This document shows positions 1-8,406 of a stretch of DNA of 64,000 bases, piece by piece. The stretch comes from Effrenium voratum. Lineage: Eukaryota; Sar; Dinophyceae; Suessiales; Symbiodiniaceae. The number at the start of each line of letters is the position of its first letter. Position 1 is the stretch's first letter. Both the position numbers and the translations under genes were made by a program. The DNA lies in assembly GCA_963377175.1 (NCBI GenBank), contig CAUJNA010001499.1:1-64000 (forward strand). Direction: 5' to 3'. The notes beneath the pieces were generated by a model, which made no database searches, was not told the origin of the DNA, and worked only from the letters and a program-made list of their open reading frames with translations.

Positions 1-13
1 TCTAAAGAGAGAG
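1..13. repeat. Right terminus of a foldback element, cut by the window edge
   Basis: The first 13 bases read TCTAAAGAGAGAG. This is identical to the last 13 bases of foldback element FB3 (47653-47665) and nearly identical to the right ends of FB1 and FB2. A fourth member of that family therefore probably ends here, with its body outside the window. Confidence 0.6.
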
Positions 14-390
14 GGTGGAGCAATCCTGCTGCCACGCCAGGATTGACGGCAGGGCGTGTGAGTGGTGAAATGTCAGCGATACTGCGAGGACAGCATCGCT
101 GACGGACCTTCGGCGCTGGCCCGGCAATGGAGTTTTCGGGATGAAACCCAACTCCGGAAGCGATATGCTCCCCATAGCATCGCTTCCGGAGGATTTTTCG
201 GGCAAAATCGGAAGCTACAGCGAAGTCGGAAAACCGACCTCGGTGTAGAGCGAAGTCGGAATCCCGACCTCGGCAGATTCTCACTGTTTGAGAAACTGCT
301 GAAAAGTCTTCTAAGACCTGCGGATTACCACCAGGGAATTTGAAGAGGAGGATAATACCCTCCACTTCAAATTCCCTGGCGCAGGCAGGC
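14..390. repeat. Cluster of short perfect or near-perfect hairpins
   Basis: Several palindromes follow one another and I see no gene. The arms GTCAGCGAT/ATCGCTGAC lie near 73-104. TCCGGAAGCGAT/ATCGCTTCCGGA lie near 153-191. Two successive GAAGTCGG...CCGACCTC hairpins lie near 223-275. CCAGGGAATTTGAAG/CTTCAAATTCCCTGG lie near 333-381. Similar hairpins recur at 17030-17117, 18880-18990 and 45750-45855. The local ORFs are short, overlap on both strands and have no recognisable product. Confidence 0.6.
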
Positions 391-1291
391 TGGAGGCTTC
401 TATGCTGGGCAGGCTCGGCAGGCTGGAGGCTTCTATGCCGGGCAGGCGCGGCCGGCGCGCTAGTGGAGCCGTTGGGGCGAGCCACTAAGAGGTTGGGCGA
501 GCCACTGCTCAAAAGTGCCTACACGCCACTCCAACAGTCCCTCCACTGTGGCCTGCATGCCACTTGCACAGCCTGCGCGTACGGAGCAACCCGCCGAACA
601 TCCACTCTCCCCGGCTTCCTTGCTATATGTGCTATATGTGCTATATGGGTCTTACAAGGCAAGCCACTGAACATCCACTCTCCCCCGGGTCCATGCTATA
701 TGTGCTATATGTGCTATATGGCCCTATATAGCATATATAGTACAGATTTCGCGCGTACAGAGTATATAGTACATATAGTACATATAGCAAGGAGCTGGGG
801 AAGAGTGGGGGTTCAGCGGCTTGGCGTGTAAGACCCATATAGCACATATAGCACATATAGCATGGACGCGGGGGAGAGTGGGGGTTCAGCGGCTTGGCGT
901 GTAAGACCCATATAGCACATATAGCACATATAGCATGGACCCGGGGGAGAGTGGAGGTTCAGCGGCTTGGCGCGGCTTCAATGCCGGGCAGGCGCGGCCG
1001 GCTTCTATGCCGGGCAGGCGCGGCCGGGTGGCGCAGCGCCAAGCCGTATGACCGTATGATCCGTATGATCCGTGTGACTCGGCGGGCTGGCGTGTCAGGG
1101 AAGAACATGTTCATCCGACATGTACTCCGACATGTTGAAATTAAGCGCTTTTGGCGGCTTGGCGCGGCAGAAATGTGAACACGAGTGGCAATTGTGTTGG
1201 CACTTGTGTTGAAGAAATTAAGCGTATAGCAAGGAATCCTGGGGGAATTTCAATGCAGGGTTTTTCTAGGGAATCCCTGCATTCCCGCTAC
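390..1291. repeat. Minisatellite region with CTATATGTG microsatellite
   Basis: No gene is visible. A GC-rich unit containing ATGCCGGGCAGGCGCGGCC occurs near 435, 980 and 1006. A unit of about 74 bp, running from TAAGACCCATATAGCACATA through GGGGTTCAGCGGCTTGGCG, is repeated about two and a half times between about 790 and 975. CTATATGTG and its complement GCACATATAG form microsatellite arms (about 610-725 and 838-935) that could pair. A hairpin with arms AATGCAGGG/CCCTGCATT lies just before the foldback element, near 1250-1283. Confidence 0.55.
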
Positions 1292-1780
1292 CTCTCTCTT
1301 TAGAGGGGGTTTTCCAAATGGCTTATATTCTACCTGAGAGGCTTCTAGCACTCGTCCGTCCAGCATTTGACCTCGTCCTGCGAAGGATTCGAAGTCTAAA
1401 ACGCTGCGTGCAGGCGTGTGGCTGCAAAATAGAGAACCCTAGATATGCGCTGCAATTTGGCTCCAGGTTGCATTTCAAGCGATGTCAAGCTTTGCCAAAG
1501 GAAACCCCTTTTCCCTTTTTTTCGGGGACCCCTTTTTTTGGGACCCCTTTTTTCTTTTTTTTTGTTTTTCTTAGCCCTGCAAAGGTTGGCTCGCTTGAAA
1601 TGCAACCTGGAGCCAAATTGCAAGCATATCTAGGGGTCTCTATTTTGCAGCCACACGCCTGCACGCAGCGTTTTAGACTTCGAATCCTTCGCAGGACGAG
1701 GTCAAATGCTGGACGGACGAGTGCTAGAAGCCTCTCAGGTAGAATATGAGCCATTTGGAAAACCCCCTCTACAGAGAGAG
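1292..1780. mobile_element. Foldback element FB1 (long terminal inverted repeats)
   Basis: Two arms of roughly 200 bp are reverse complements of each other. The left end reads CTCTCTCTTTAGAGGGGG and the right end is its complement with one change (GTAG for TTAG). The arms include the AAACGCTGCGTGCAGG and CAATTTGGCTCCAGG blocks. A pyrimidine-rich spacer of about 90 bp (near 1500-1590) separates them. There is no coding capacity beyond shadow ORFs. I see no target-site duplication: the left flank is CCCGCTAC and the right flank is TCTGCGAC. The right end directly abuts a viral fibre gene scrap. Confidence 0.8.
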
Positions 1781-1781
1781 T

Positions 1782-1850
1782 CTGCGACCAGCTGCTGTGC
1801 AACGACGTGAACTGCACCGACGTTTTCACGACGGGCGCCATTTCTCCGAC
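1782..1850 (+). pseudogene. Scrap of viral fibre gene (CDQLLCNDVNCTDVFTTG)
   Basis: The plus strand reads CDQLLCNDVNCTDVFTTG and then GAIS. The same peptide is encoded on the minus strand near 31670-31752 inside the large fibre gene, where LDAS separates TTG from GAIS. This copy has therefore lost a short segment and lies in the opposite orientation. It begins immediately after the right end of FB1. A reading frame runs on to about 2070, but I do not recognise that stretch. The scrap is far too short to be functional. Confidence 0.65.
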
Positions 1851-2176
1851 CACAAAGCAGTCGCGGCGTCCGCGTACCCGCCCTGGTGCACTGCGCGGCC
1901 ACTCGGGTGTCTCCGTTCACCTTGTCGAAGCCCTCCAGCGCCGTCCTACCGTAACAATTGATATCGTCGCACCTCTGTCCGTTGGCGAACACTTGGATTC
2001 TCTGAATGAAGCAGGCGCAAGGTCTGGCGGAGCTGGAACTGCTAGAGCTCTGACGGGAGCTCTGGCGTGACTGGGGACGGCAACGGGGTTCAGCCTAGCT
2101 CGTCACACAAGTGGAAGTGCGCGGTGCATGTAAAGGAATGGAAGTAGTCACGCCGGAGCTCAAGATGAGCTGATGC

Positions 2177-2390
2177 AAAGTCTTGACTACAAGCTCAAGA
2201 CGAGCAACACGTCGTACGTGACAGCCCGCCACACGCGCAGTGATACCCTGAGCTCCTTCTCGCCCGCCACCTCCCGTGCGGCACGAGCTTCATCGACCCC
2301 GAATCCATTAAACTGGCCTTCCGCGTGAGAAACATCGACGCCACCACCAACCCCGCCCCCGAGCTTCGATCCTTTGGCTCGGGACAAGCC
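2177..2390 (+). pseudogene. Fragment resembling a viral capsid-type structural protein
   Basis: On the plus strand, one frame reads DYKLKTSNTSYVTARHT (about 2187-2240). After a frame change, another reads GTSFIDPESIKLAFRVRN followed by IDATTNPAPELRSF (about 2280-2375). These stretches have the composition of a real structural protein, while the overlapping minus-strand frames are low in complexity. Polinton-like viruses encode double jelly-roll capsid proteins, and the position within a block of viral genes suggests this is part of one. That assignment is inference. There is no intact start, no continuous frame and no full-length product. Confidence 0.35.
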
Positions 2391-2449
2391 GCCCAGGCGA
2401 AGGGTTGCGGCGTGTGATTGGACTGCGCCTGCACTCGGAAATCGGATTG

Positions 2450-3190
2450 TGAGGAGGCGCGACTGCTTGCACTGGAAGTGCTGCTGCCCGATCTCAGGCT
2501 GAAATGCTGCGGTTGCGTCGCGTCGTTCATGCTGTTGGTCCTGCGCGGCTGCGTCCTCACTGCCCTGCTGAGGCCGGAAGAGCGTGTTCTCCAGCACCCA
2601 GCCCGTGCCGCGGCCAGGGGCGCAAGGGCGGCGGCCCCTCTGCAAGGCCGCCCAGATACCGAAGGCGCCGCCCACTCCCTCCTCGCCCTCCTCGACCGCC
2701 ACGGCCGCCGTCTCCTCGATGGCCTGCGCCGCGCCGCGCTCGACTTCTTGCGCGCGCTGGCCCGCCTCGTCCAATAATCGCTACGTCATCGGGTCTGCCG
2801 ACGATCTGCGGAGGCGGTTGTGGTTGAGGACCCGGCCTGGGCATCACGTTCAAGCGCACGTACTCTGCAGCGTCCTGGGGGAGCTGCGAGCGGAAAGCCT
2901 GCATGGCCGCAGGCGGGGCCTGGCGTTGTTCGCCAAAGCGCCCGCTTCGGGGTCGCCGGCGAGGTCGTCCTCGATGATGCGGGCCTCCGTAGCCTCTGTA
3001 GATCCGAGCAAGTCGCACACCCTTGTCTGTAGCCTCTGCGGGTGTGCGGAAGCCTTTGTCGGGTATCGCCTGCAGTGGCGTGTCTGCAACTGGACGAAGT
3101 CGTCAGGTAAAAATGGCTCGTAATGTATGAGGTGGTGTTGCGGTCCGGCAGGTCCAGTGGCAGCTGCTCTCCTCGCTCAATGTAGCCCAC
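2450..3190 (-). pseudogene. Degraded viral ORFs of unknown function
   Basis: On the minus strand several overlapping frames carry plausible but broken protein. Examples are LPQDAAEYVRLNVMPRPGPQ (about 2830-2890), DEAGQRAQEVERGAAQAIEE (about 2712-2771) and EARIIEDDLAGDPEAGAL (about 2945-3000). No single frame stays open across the block, so frameshifts are likely. The Gly/Ala-rich stretch after the AQAIEE segment could be membrane-associated. I recognise no domain. Composition and position between the capsid-like scrap and the Pro/Gln-rich gene suggest a decayed part of the same virus. The plus-strand ORFs over this stretch look like shadows. Confidence 0.3.
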
Positions 3191-3330
3191 CACCTGTGGG
3201 CGCGCAACGTCTTCATTGGTTACTGCGCGGCGATTTCGTCCGCCGCCTGTTGGACGCCCCGGCGCTCCGCCCTACATAGCGTAGCTGAGGGACCTGCCGA
3301 TGCACCGCCTCCGTTAGCCTGCTCACGTCA

Positions 3331-3495
3331 TCAAGGTGCCGTCATCCCTCCTGCGCCTGCCTGAACCAGTTGTTGAAGGCCCGCTTCCAGCTCCCTGTAG
3401 CGCTTCAGCAGTAGAGGCTGCAGGTCGAAGCTGGGATAGGTCTTGCGGAACCATCGCAACATCTGTGGCTCGTTGCGGGGCTCGATTGACATCAT
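3331..3495 (-). CDS. Small intact ORF (54 aa), viral context, unknown function
   Basis: The minus strand encodes 54 residues from a tandem ATGATG start at 3495 to TGA at 3331-3333. It begins MMSIEPRNEPQMLRWFRKTY and continues through a charged helical stretch with KRYRELEAGLQQLVQ. TATAAAA lies just upstream of the start on the same strand. It sits directly downstream of, and in the same direction as, the Pro/Gln-rich gene, so it could instead be that gene's displaced C-terminus after a frameshift. I recognise no family. The basic, helical character would suit a DNA-binding or virion-internal peptide, but that is speculation. Confidence 0.4.
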   Translation of the reverse strand: MMSIEPRNEPQMLRWFRKTYPSFDLQPLLLKRYRELEAGLQQLVQAGAGGMTAP

Positions 3496-3498
3496 CGC

Positions 3499-3505
3499 TT
3501 TTATA
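3499..3505 (-). promoter_or_regulatory. TATA-like element before the small ORF
   Basis: TATAAAA (minus strand) lies a few bases upstream of the ATGATG start at 3495. A comparable T/A run precedes the next gene. Together they suggest a virus-type promoter placed very close to the start codon, but this could be chance. Confidence 0.25.
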
Positions 3506-3884
3506 CCAGCACGCTTGCGGCGGAGGTCAAGCGATCGTATGCGGACTGGCGCTCCAGCATGCGCAACGCACGTTGCTGCTCGCGCGTGAGCTGCGGGGCT
3601 CGGCGTTGGCGCCGGCGCTGGCGCTGCTTTGGGGACGGCTTTGGGCTCTGGCTTGGGGCCTGCCTTGGTCTTGGCGCGCGCTTTGGGGCAGCTGGTTCGG
3701 GGGCAGGTCCGGTTTGGGTCTGTTCTTGCCTAAGCGGTCTGCCCCGCCGCTTTGGCGCTGGCGCCGGTACTGGCGCCGGCGGCTCCTGCTGCGGCTCCTG
3801 CGGCGGCTCCTGCTGCGGCTCTTCTGGCGGCTGCTCTTGCTGCTCGTCCGGTTGCACTTGTTGCTCGGCTGCTTCGGGTACCAT
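3501..3884 (-). CDS. Pro/Gln-rich basic protein, viral block
   Basis: This is a 127-codon ORF from ATG at 3884. The first half is a run of Gln, Pro and Glu repeats (for example QQEPPQEPQQEPP). A strongly basic middle follows (KRRGRPLRQ, then RQRRRQRRAP), and a helical tail with LTREQQRALRMLERQSAYDR. Such a low-complexity acidic-then-basic layout fits a virion core or DNA-condensing protein, but no family can be named. The C-terminus may have been longer, because helical sequence continues in the adjacent 54-residue ORF downstream. The large plus-strand ORF over this region is a shadow of the repeat. Confidence 0.45.
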   Translation of the reverse strand: MVPEAAEQQVQPDEQQEQPPEEPQQEPPQEPQQEPPAPVPAPAPKRRGRPLRQEQTQTGPAPEPAAPKRAPRPRQAPSQSPKPSPKQRQRRRQRRAPQLTREQQRALRMLERQSAYDRLTSAASVLV

Positions 3885-3890
3885 GGTCTT

Positions 3891-3906
3891 TTTTTATATA
3901 TATCTA
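3891..3906 (-). promoter_or_regulatory. T/A-rich promoter-like run before the Pro/Gln-rich gene
   Basis: The minus strand reads TATATATAAAAAAAGACC directly before the ATG at 3884. This resembles a TATA-type promoter very close to the start, as is common in large DNA viruses and their relatives. It may also be a simple microsatellite. Confidence 0.3.
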
Positions 3907-4054
3907 CATGTGATCAAGGTAGAGGACGAACGACAGGGATGACCCGCGCAGTCGGACCACGTTCCCGTCCAGGCGGTCAGTCGAAAGCGCAAATGCCGAA
4001 GCGTAATGGGCCCCGTCAAGGCCATGAAATGTCCGTCGTCGGAGCCAGTCTCCA

Positions 4055-4654
4055 CTATTGTGCCCACTCCGGATTTAAGCTGATCTTGGACAGAATGTCG
4101 TCGCCCAGGTTCCCTAGCACTCGGCTTGAGTTTGCCAATTGGGGGCAGCGCAGGTAGACCTCGGAGGCCATCATGCGGACGAATTCGAAGATCTGCTGCC
4201 CTCCCAAGACGAAGCTTGGGCCGAGCATGTGGTCGATGCTGAAGGGCTTGATGGGGCTAGCGGGCGGCGATGTGGGGTAATCCGCGACGTCTGGGAACTG
4301 CTGACGTAATTCCAGGTCGTTCAGGATCAGCCTATTGCCGTCGTAGGCTACACTGAGGCTATTTGTTGTCTCGCTATACGTGGCGGTGGCAAAATTGGAA
4401 CTGACCCAGGCGGCGAGCCGAGCGCCTGTGTAAGCTCCCTCGGGCAGCAGCGCCCAGTTCAGCGTGCCAAGGGCCGCGTCCACCCAGTAGAGATAGCGAC
4501 CCCTGTCGGTCGATAGAAAACTGTCCGCCGCGCGAATCTTGTAGACGGCAAGCCTGGCGTCGCTCTGGAGATGGAGGGACTCTCCCAAATCGATCTCAAA
4601 GTCGCTGTCCGAGCCAGCCACCCTCTTGCGGCTGTCAATGTAGATCGTAGTCAT
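4055..4654 (-). CDS. Putative virion structural protein (199 aa)
   Basis: The ORF runs from ATG at 4654 to a stop at 4055-4057. The N-terminus TIYIDSRKRVAGSDSDFEID, followed by Leu-rich beta-strand-like sequence, matches a pattern I associate with small structural proteins of polinton-like viruses and virophages (short strand, SR-R, then S-DF). The remainder has alternating hydrophobic strands and no catalytic motif. It lies directly downstream of, and in frame with, the packaging ATPase with no stop codon between them, so the two may be translated as one fusion. A second, partial copy lies at 47700-47815. The product name is inference; the open frame is seen. Confidence 0.5.
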   Translation of the reverse strand: MTTIYIDSRKRVAGSDSDFEIDLGESLHLQSDARLAVYKIRAADSFLSTDRGRYLYWVDAALGTLNWALLPEGAYTGARLAAWVSSNFATATYSETTNSLSVAYDGNRLILNDLELRQQFPDVADYPTSPPASPIKPFSIDHMLGPSFVLGGQQIFEFVRMMASEVYLRCPQLANSSRVLGNLGDDILSKISLNPEWAQ

Positions 4655-5512
4655 CTTCTCTTTGCTTAAGAATGGCCACCGCCTTCCCGTTCGACGGGTA
4701 ACCGTTCGCACGGACGGCGACAGGACGGGGCGCACGGAGGTGCAGCATGAGACGTTCTCACATTTAGCGTTGACCAGCGTCGAGCTGGCGAAGAGCTTCT
4801 GGCCCAGGAAGCTCAGGGCCGCTCCCATGGCCGTCTTTTTGAATCGCTTGAAGAACATTTCGTTCTTGGGCTTGAGGTAATAGACGAATAGGAAGCTGTA
4901 CGGGTCCCTCGTGGCCTGGTGGTACAGTTGATACAATTTGTCCTTGGGCAGCAGAGCACTGAGTTCTTCGATGACCGCGTCCAATTCGTGCTGGTTACGC
5001 AGCCTCCAGCAGCAGAGGAACTGCATGTTGACGCGAACGGCCGCGCTGATGAGCCGTAGTTTCTGACTGCTGACCCACGTGCTGATCTGCATGTGCCTGC
5101 CGCGGACGAACAGCGTGTCCAGGGCTCCGTGGGGCTTGTGGAGCTGAGGCGTGTCCGCAAAATCGTCTATGACCACCAGCACCTGGTAGAGCTGCTTCAT
5201 CTCCAGCTTCTTGCTGGCATCTGTGATCTTGCGCTGCTGCTGGATGATGCGCCTTAACGCAGCCTCGTCCCACTCATCCCAGTAAGCCTGTTCGCGCTCC
5301 GTGTTCACCCCCAGGTCTTGCTCGATGTAGTGCTTGACAGGAATCCAGCCGTCGTCGATATTGACACTCGGGCTGAAGATGTAGATCCGCTCGAAGACGC
5401 CGCGATACTGCTCCAGGATCAGGCTGATCAACGCCACGGTCTTACCCGACTTGGAAGGGCCGAGGAATATTCCCGCACATGGGGCACAGGGTCCTGCTTT
5501 GAGCTGTACTCA
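4655..5512 (-). CDS. A32/FtsK-type viral genome-packaging ATPase, 5' end lost
   Basis: The minus strand encodes a P-loop ATPase. Walker A is GPSKSGKT (about 5433-5458, just upstream of the first alternative start codon). Walker B is VLVVIDDFAD, followed by LFVRGRHMQISTWVSSQK, the characteristic arginine/sensor segment of the poxvirus A32-like family. These enzymes pump DNA into capsids of polintons, polinton-like viruses and nucleocytoplasmic large DNA viruses. The frame is open upstream to a TGA near 5511-5513, with no ATG before Walker A. The natural N-terminus is therefore missing where LINE-1 begins. Downstream the frame passes through a Cys-containing linker (NAKCENVSCC) into the structural protein without a stop. 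A partial second copy lies at 47840-48075. Confidence 0.8.
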
Positions 5513-5525
5513 GGCGGCCGGGACC

Positions 5526-5870
5526 ATGGATGGGCATGGAGCAGAAACCGAGCACCCAATTTTCACGATGAACATGAACACCATTTTGGACCCCCTCAAG
5601 CCTCAACATGACACGCATCTGCAATTGACCGACCAGCTGCGTGACTTGAAGCCTGATGGTGATCAGGTATATGGTGCGGATTCACATGGAGGTCTTGCCG
5701 CAATGTACATGCAAGGTCTGAAGCGCCCTCGATGTGATTTGGACCGAATTTATTTTCAGGATTCTTTCTTGATTGAGGTTCTTGGACATGTGGCCTCTAT
5801 CGAGGATTGTCAGTCCTATGCTATCCGCACTCAGCACCAGAGTGAATTTTGCGCACGTTGTGGTTCCTGA
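5526..5870 (+). CDS. LINE-1 ORF1, N-terminal segment
   Basis: An open frame from ATG at 5526 begins MDGHGAETEHPIFTMNMNTI and ends at 5870. It overlaps the DNMT frame by about 80 bases in a different phase. No domain is recognisable. Its position corresponds to the 31968-32432 segment of LINE-2, which is likewise out of frame with its DNMT domain. A one-base frameshift near 5790-5870 would join it to the methyltransferase. It may be a short upstream ORF, the true N-terminus of ORF1, or part of a 5' untranslated region. Confidence 0.4.
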   Translation: MDGHGAETEHPIFTMNMNTILDPLKPQHDTHLQLTDQLRDLKPDGDQVYGADSHGGLAAMYMQGLKRPRCDLDRIYFQDSFLIEVLGHVASIEDCQSYAIRTQHQSEFCARCGS

Positions 5871-8406
5871 CGCCCTCGGGATGCAGGTGAAGCTATTTGA
5901 TGTTGCTGCTTCATCGAACCGACTCATGAACCTGCATGGAATGTTTTACAAATATGGAAGATTTGGCGAGACCTCTTTTTGTGATGTGCTTGGATCAAAT
6001 GTGGAATCGCGACCATTGCTCCTGGCTAGTCATGAATCTGCGGGTTTGAATTTTTTCGTGCCCTTCTGTGGAGGAATCTCAGGTTGGACGCTTGCGGTCC
6101 GACATCTGTCTCAACACGGATATCCGGTTCGGATCTCAGCATCAGCTGACTCAGATGTGAAGGCGACTCTTTCATATTCCAAAATCCACGGAACCCGACA
6201 TTTGCATCAGGCGCCCACGAGCCGGGATTGTTCCTCCCCTTTTGTTGCGACATGTGATGCTGCCAATTCGGATTTATGGACGAGCATTTCAATCTTGGAT
6301 TGCAATGCAATGACCCTCAGCTGGCCCTGCCAGTCATTTTCAGGTGCTGGAAACCAATCTGGATGGAACACGGCAGTAGGAATGACGCTTGAGGACGTCT
6401 TGGCTAAGGCTTCACAGATGCGAATCCGCGTCATCACAGCAGAGAATGTGGCACCTGTGTGGGAAAACGAGGATTTTCGAAGAGGTTTTCTGATCAGATT
6501 GGACAAAGCGGGCTATGAGTTGGCATTTGCGAAAGTTTTGCCCTTGCAACATGTTTCCCCGGTGCAACGGAGGAGATTCTTGGCGGTTATGACCCATTCG
6601 TCGGTTCTTGCCCAACCGGTAGGTGACCTGGCCCAGGAAGTTGCAGCAGCGTATTTTGGAAAATCATGTGATTTGATCAGCTCGGATGCTTGGTTTGATC
6701 GGCTCCCGGAATCGTTGACACAACATGCCTTCCTTTCTGGAAAGTTGTTGGAAATTTATTCGAAACCGGAATACTCGCATGGAAACCAGGCCTCCTCAGA
6801 GGGTGTTCTCAAAAACCGCAGGATCGACCCGAACAACCCACTTCCGGGTTCTGTCGTCATGAGCATGTATTCCCGGCAGCACCAGCTTCCGATCTCGACA
6901 TTGACTTCGAAGAAACTGCTCGGAGCTTTGAGGGAATGCGGAGGAAAATTCAGATTCCTTTCTGCCCTTGAGATCCTCGTTGCCCTTGGTACGACCCAAC
7001 CGTTTGTTCTTCCCATAAATTTGCAAGAAGGATGCAAATTGGTCGGCAACAGTATTGCTGAAGTCCATGCATATGCTCCGCTTTGGATAGCGCTACACAC
7101 GATTGACGTGCTGAGATTCGGCGGTTTGTCGTCATTTGCCCACCTTATTGCAACTTTCAGGATCTGCAGGATGAGAGCTATTCCGGGGATTATCAAATGT
7201 ACGAGAGACTTTATCCTTTTTGGATTCCAAGGTCACCAATTGCCCTGTGAACTCGCCAATCACCAAGTTCTTGTTCAGATTCAACATCGAGGACAGATCA
7301 TCAAACTTCTGGTGAAGGTCGGTGATGAGCTTGGCCACGCAATTGATGCACAATCTGACCTCAATTCAGCGATGGTCGAGGTGTCGAGGAATGGATCTCC
7401 GTTTGAGGTGCATGTCAAGGTTGTCTTTCCCTTGCTTTTGCTTGCTTACGACAAACCCAGAACCCTTGCGCATGTCCAGCCTTTTGAGGCCATCACTCCA
7501 ACCGTTCAATTTGACAAAAGCCAGAGTGCCCATGTCTCGCAGATTCCGACACTTGATGACCATGTCTCCGTTGTGCATCCTTTTCAGGTCAGATCGAACG
7601 GCTCAGAAGTCGCAAGCCTCAACCTCAATTTCCCAGTTTGCATCAATGACCTTCAGTCAGTTTGGGAGTTCCTGAGACCAACCAAGACCATCAGACTCAG
7701 CCTCAATCAGGCACCGCCATCAGGTAACTCCAGTGTTTCTATTTTCGAGGAGACCCAGGACAGTACCCGAGAACCCATTCAGGTTTTCCTGCGTTTGCCT
7801 ACAGGCAATACCCTTGCAATCTTAGCGAATGACGACTCTATTGTTCAGACATCGATCCAGCAAGCCTGGAATGATTTCAATCCTACCTCTCACAAGATTC
7901 ATATGAATTGCACCACCATTCCCCCTCAGGCATTGTGGAAGAATTTTGTTTTGCGGCCAAATGACGAAATTTGCATCACAGTCAGAAGTGTAGGCGGTGC
8001 AATGCCGACCGGTCGGTCAGACTGCATGCTATTCCTCAAGCTGCCGGATGGGAAAACAATCACTGTCGATGCCCGGGATGATCATGAGATTGGTTTTGGG
8101 ATACAGCTTGTCTGGAGGCACTTCAATCCGCTACAGCACAAGATCCACAAGGGCCGTGACCTCATCCAACCGCAGATGCATTGGGATGAATACAACCTAC
8201 GACCACTAGATGTGATCTGGATCTCGCACAGGAATTTCGGGGGTTCAAATGAGCCAGATGCGCAGCTGCAAGACCATTGGGTCGTAGTACCGCACCCTGA
8301 GATGCCCGCGTTCGTCGAAGTCATACGCATGCATGCGGCCCCAGGACTTTGCTGTTCTTCCCAGAGGATGCGCCTCTACCTCCAGGGATTACTCGTGAAG
8401 GATTGA
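5788..8406 (+). CDS. LINE-1 ORF1, DNA (cytosine-5) methyltransferase plus ubiquitin-like repeats 1 and 2
   Basis: 872 codons from the first ATG. The C5-methyltransferase motifs appear in order. Motif I is degenerate (FFVPFCGGISGW, near residue 90). The catalytic PCQ loop is TLSWPCQSF, with the Cys codon at 6328-6330. The ENV motif is ITAENVAPV, and QRRRF (near residue 260) is the motif VIII arginine segment. The C-terminal IX/X-like region has LSALEILVALG and later KLVGNSI. The enzyme would transfer methyl from S-adenosylmethionine to cytosine. From about 7777, two beta-grasp ubiquitin-like repeats follow: VFLRLPTGNT...SVGG and LFLKLPDGKT...FGG. The frame ends at 8406 by a frameshift. The original protein continued in the next frame, which carries the third repeat. 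Confidence 0.85.
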   Translation: MWPLSRIVSPMLSALSTRVNFAHVVVPDALGMQVKLFDVAASSNRLMNLHGMFYKYGRFGETSFCDVLGSNVESRPLLLASHESAGLNFFVPFCGGISGWTLAVRHLSQHGYPVRISASADSDVKATLSYSKIHGTRHLHQAPTSRDCSSPFVATCDAANSDLWTSISILDCNAMTLSWPCQSFSGAGNQSGWNTAVGMTLEDVLAKASQMRIRVITAENVAPVWENEDFRRGFLIRLDKAGYELAFAKVLPLQHVSPVQRRRFLAVMTHSSVLAQPVGDLAQEVAAAYFGKSCDLISSDAWFDRLPESLTQHAFLSGKLLEIYSKPEYSHGNQASSEGVLKNRRIDPNNPLPGSVVMSMYSRQHQLPISTLTSKKLLGALRECGGKFRFLSALEILVALGTTQPFVLPINLQEGCKLVGNSIAEVHAYAPLWIALHTIDVLRFGGLSSFAHLIATFRICRMRAIPGIIKCTRDFILFGFQGHQLPCELANHQVLVQIQHRGQIIKLLVKVGDELGHAIDAQSDLNSAMVEVSRNGSPFEVHVKVVFPLLLLAYDKPRTLAHVQPFEAITPTVQFDKSQSAHVSQIPTLDDHVSVVHPFQVRSNGSEVASLNLNFPVCINDLQSVWEFLRPTKTIRLSLNQAPPSGNSSVSIFEETQDSTREPIQVFLRLPTGNTLAILANDDSIVQTSIQQAWNDFNPTSHKIHMNCTTIPPQALWKNFVLRPNDEICITVRSVGGAMPTGRSDCMLFLKLPDGKTITVDARDDHEIGFGIQLVWRHFNPLQHKIHKGRDLIQPQMHWDEYNLRPLDVIWISHRNFGGSNEPDAQLQDHWVVVPHPEMPAFVEVIRMHAAPGLCCSSQRMRLYLQGLLVKD

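Noticed and set aside
1270..1800. Target-site duplication around FB1 (and likewise FB2 and FB3)
   Set aside because: Flanking bases on the two sides do not match at any length of three or more in register.
3336..4157. 273-codon plus-strand ORF rich in Leu and Arg
   Set aside because: It is the complement of the Pro/Gln-rich gene and the structural protein end; its composition is that of an antisense shadow.
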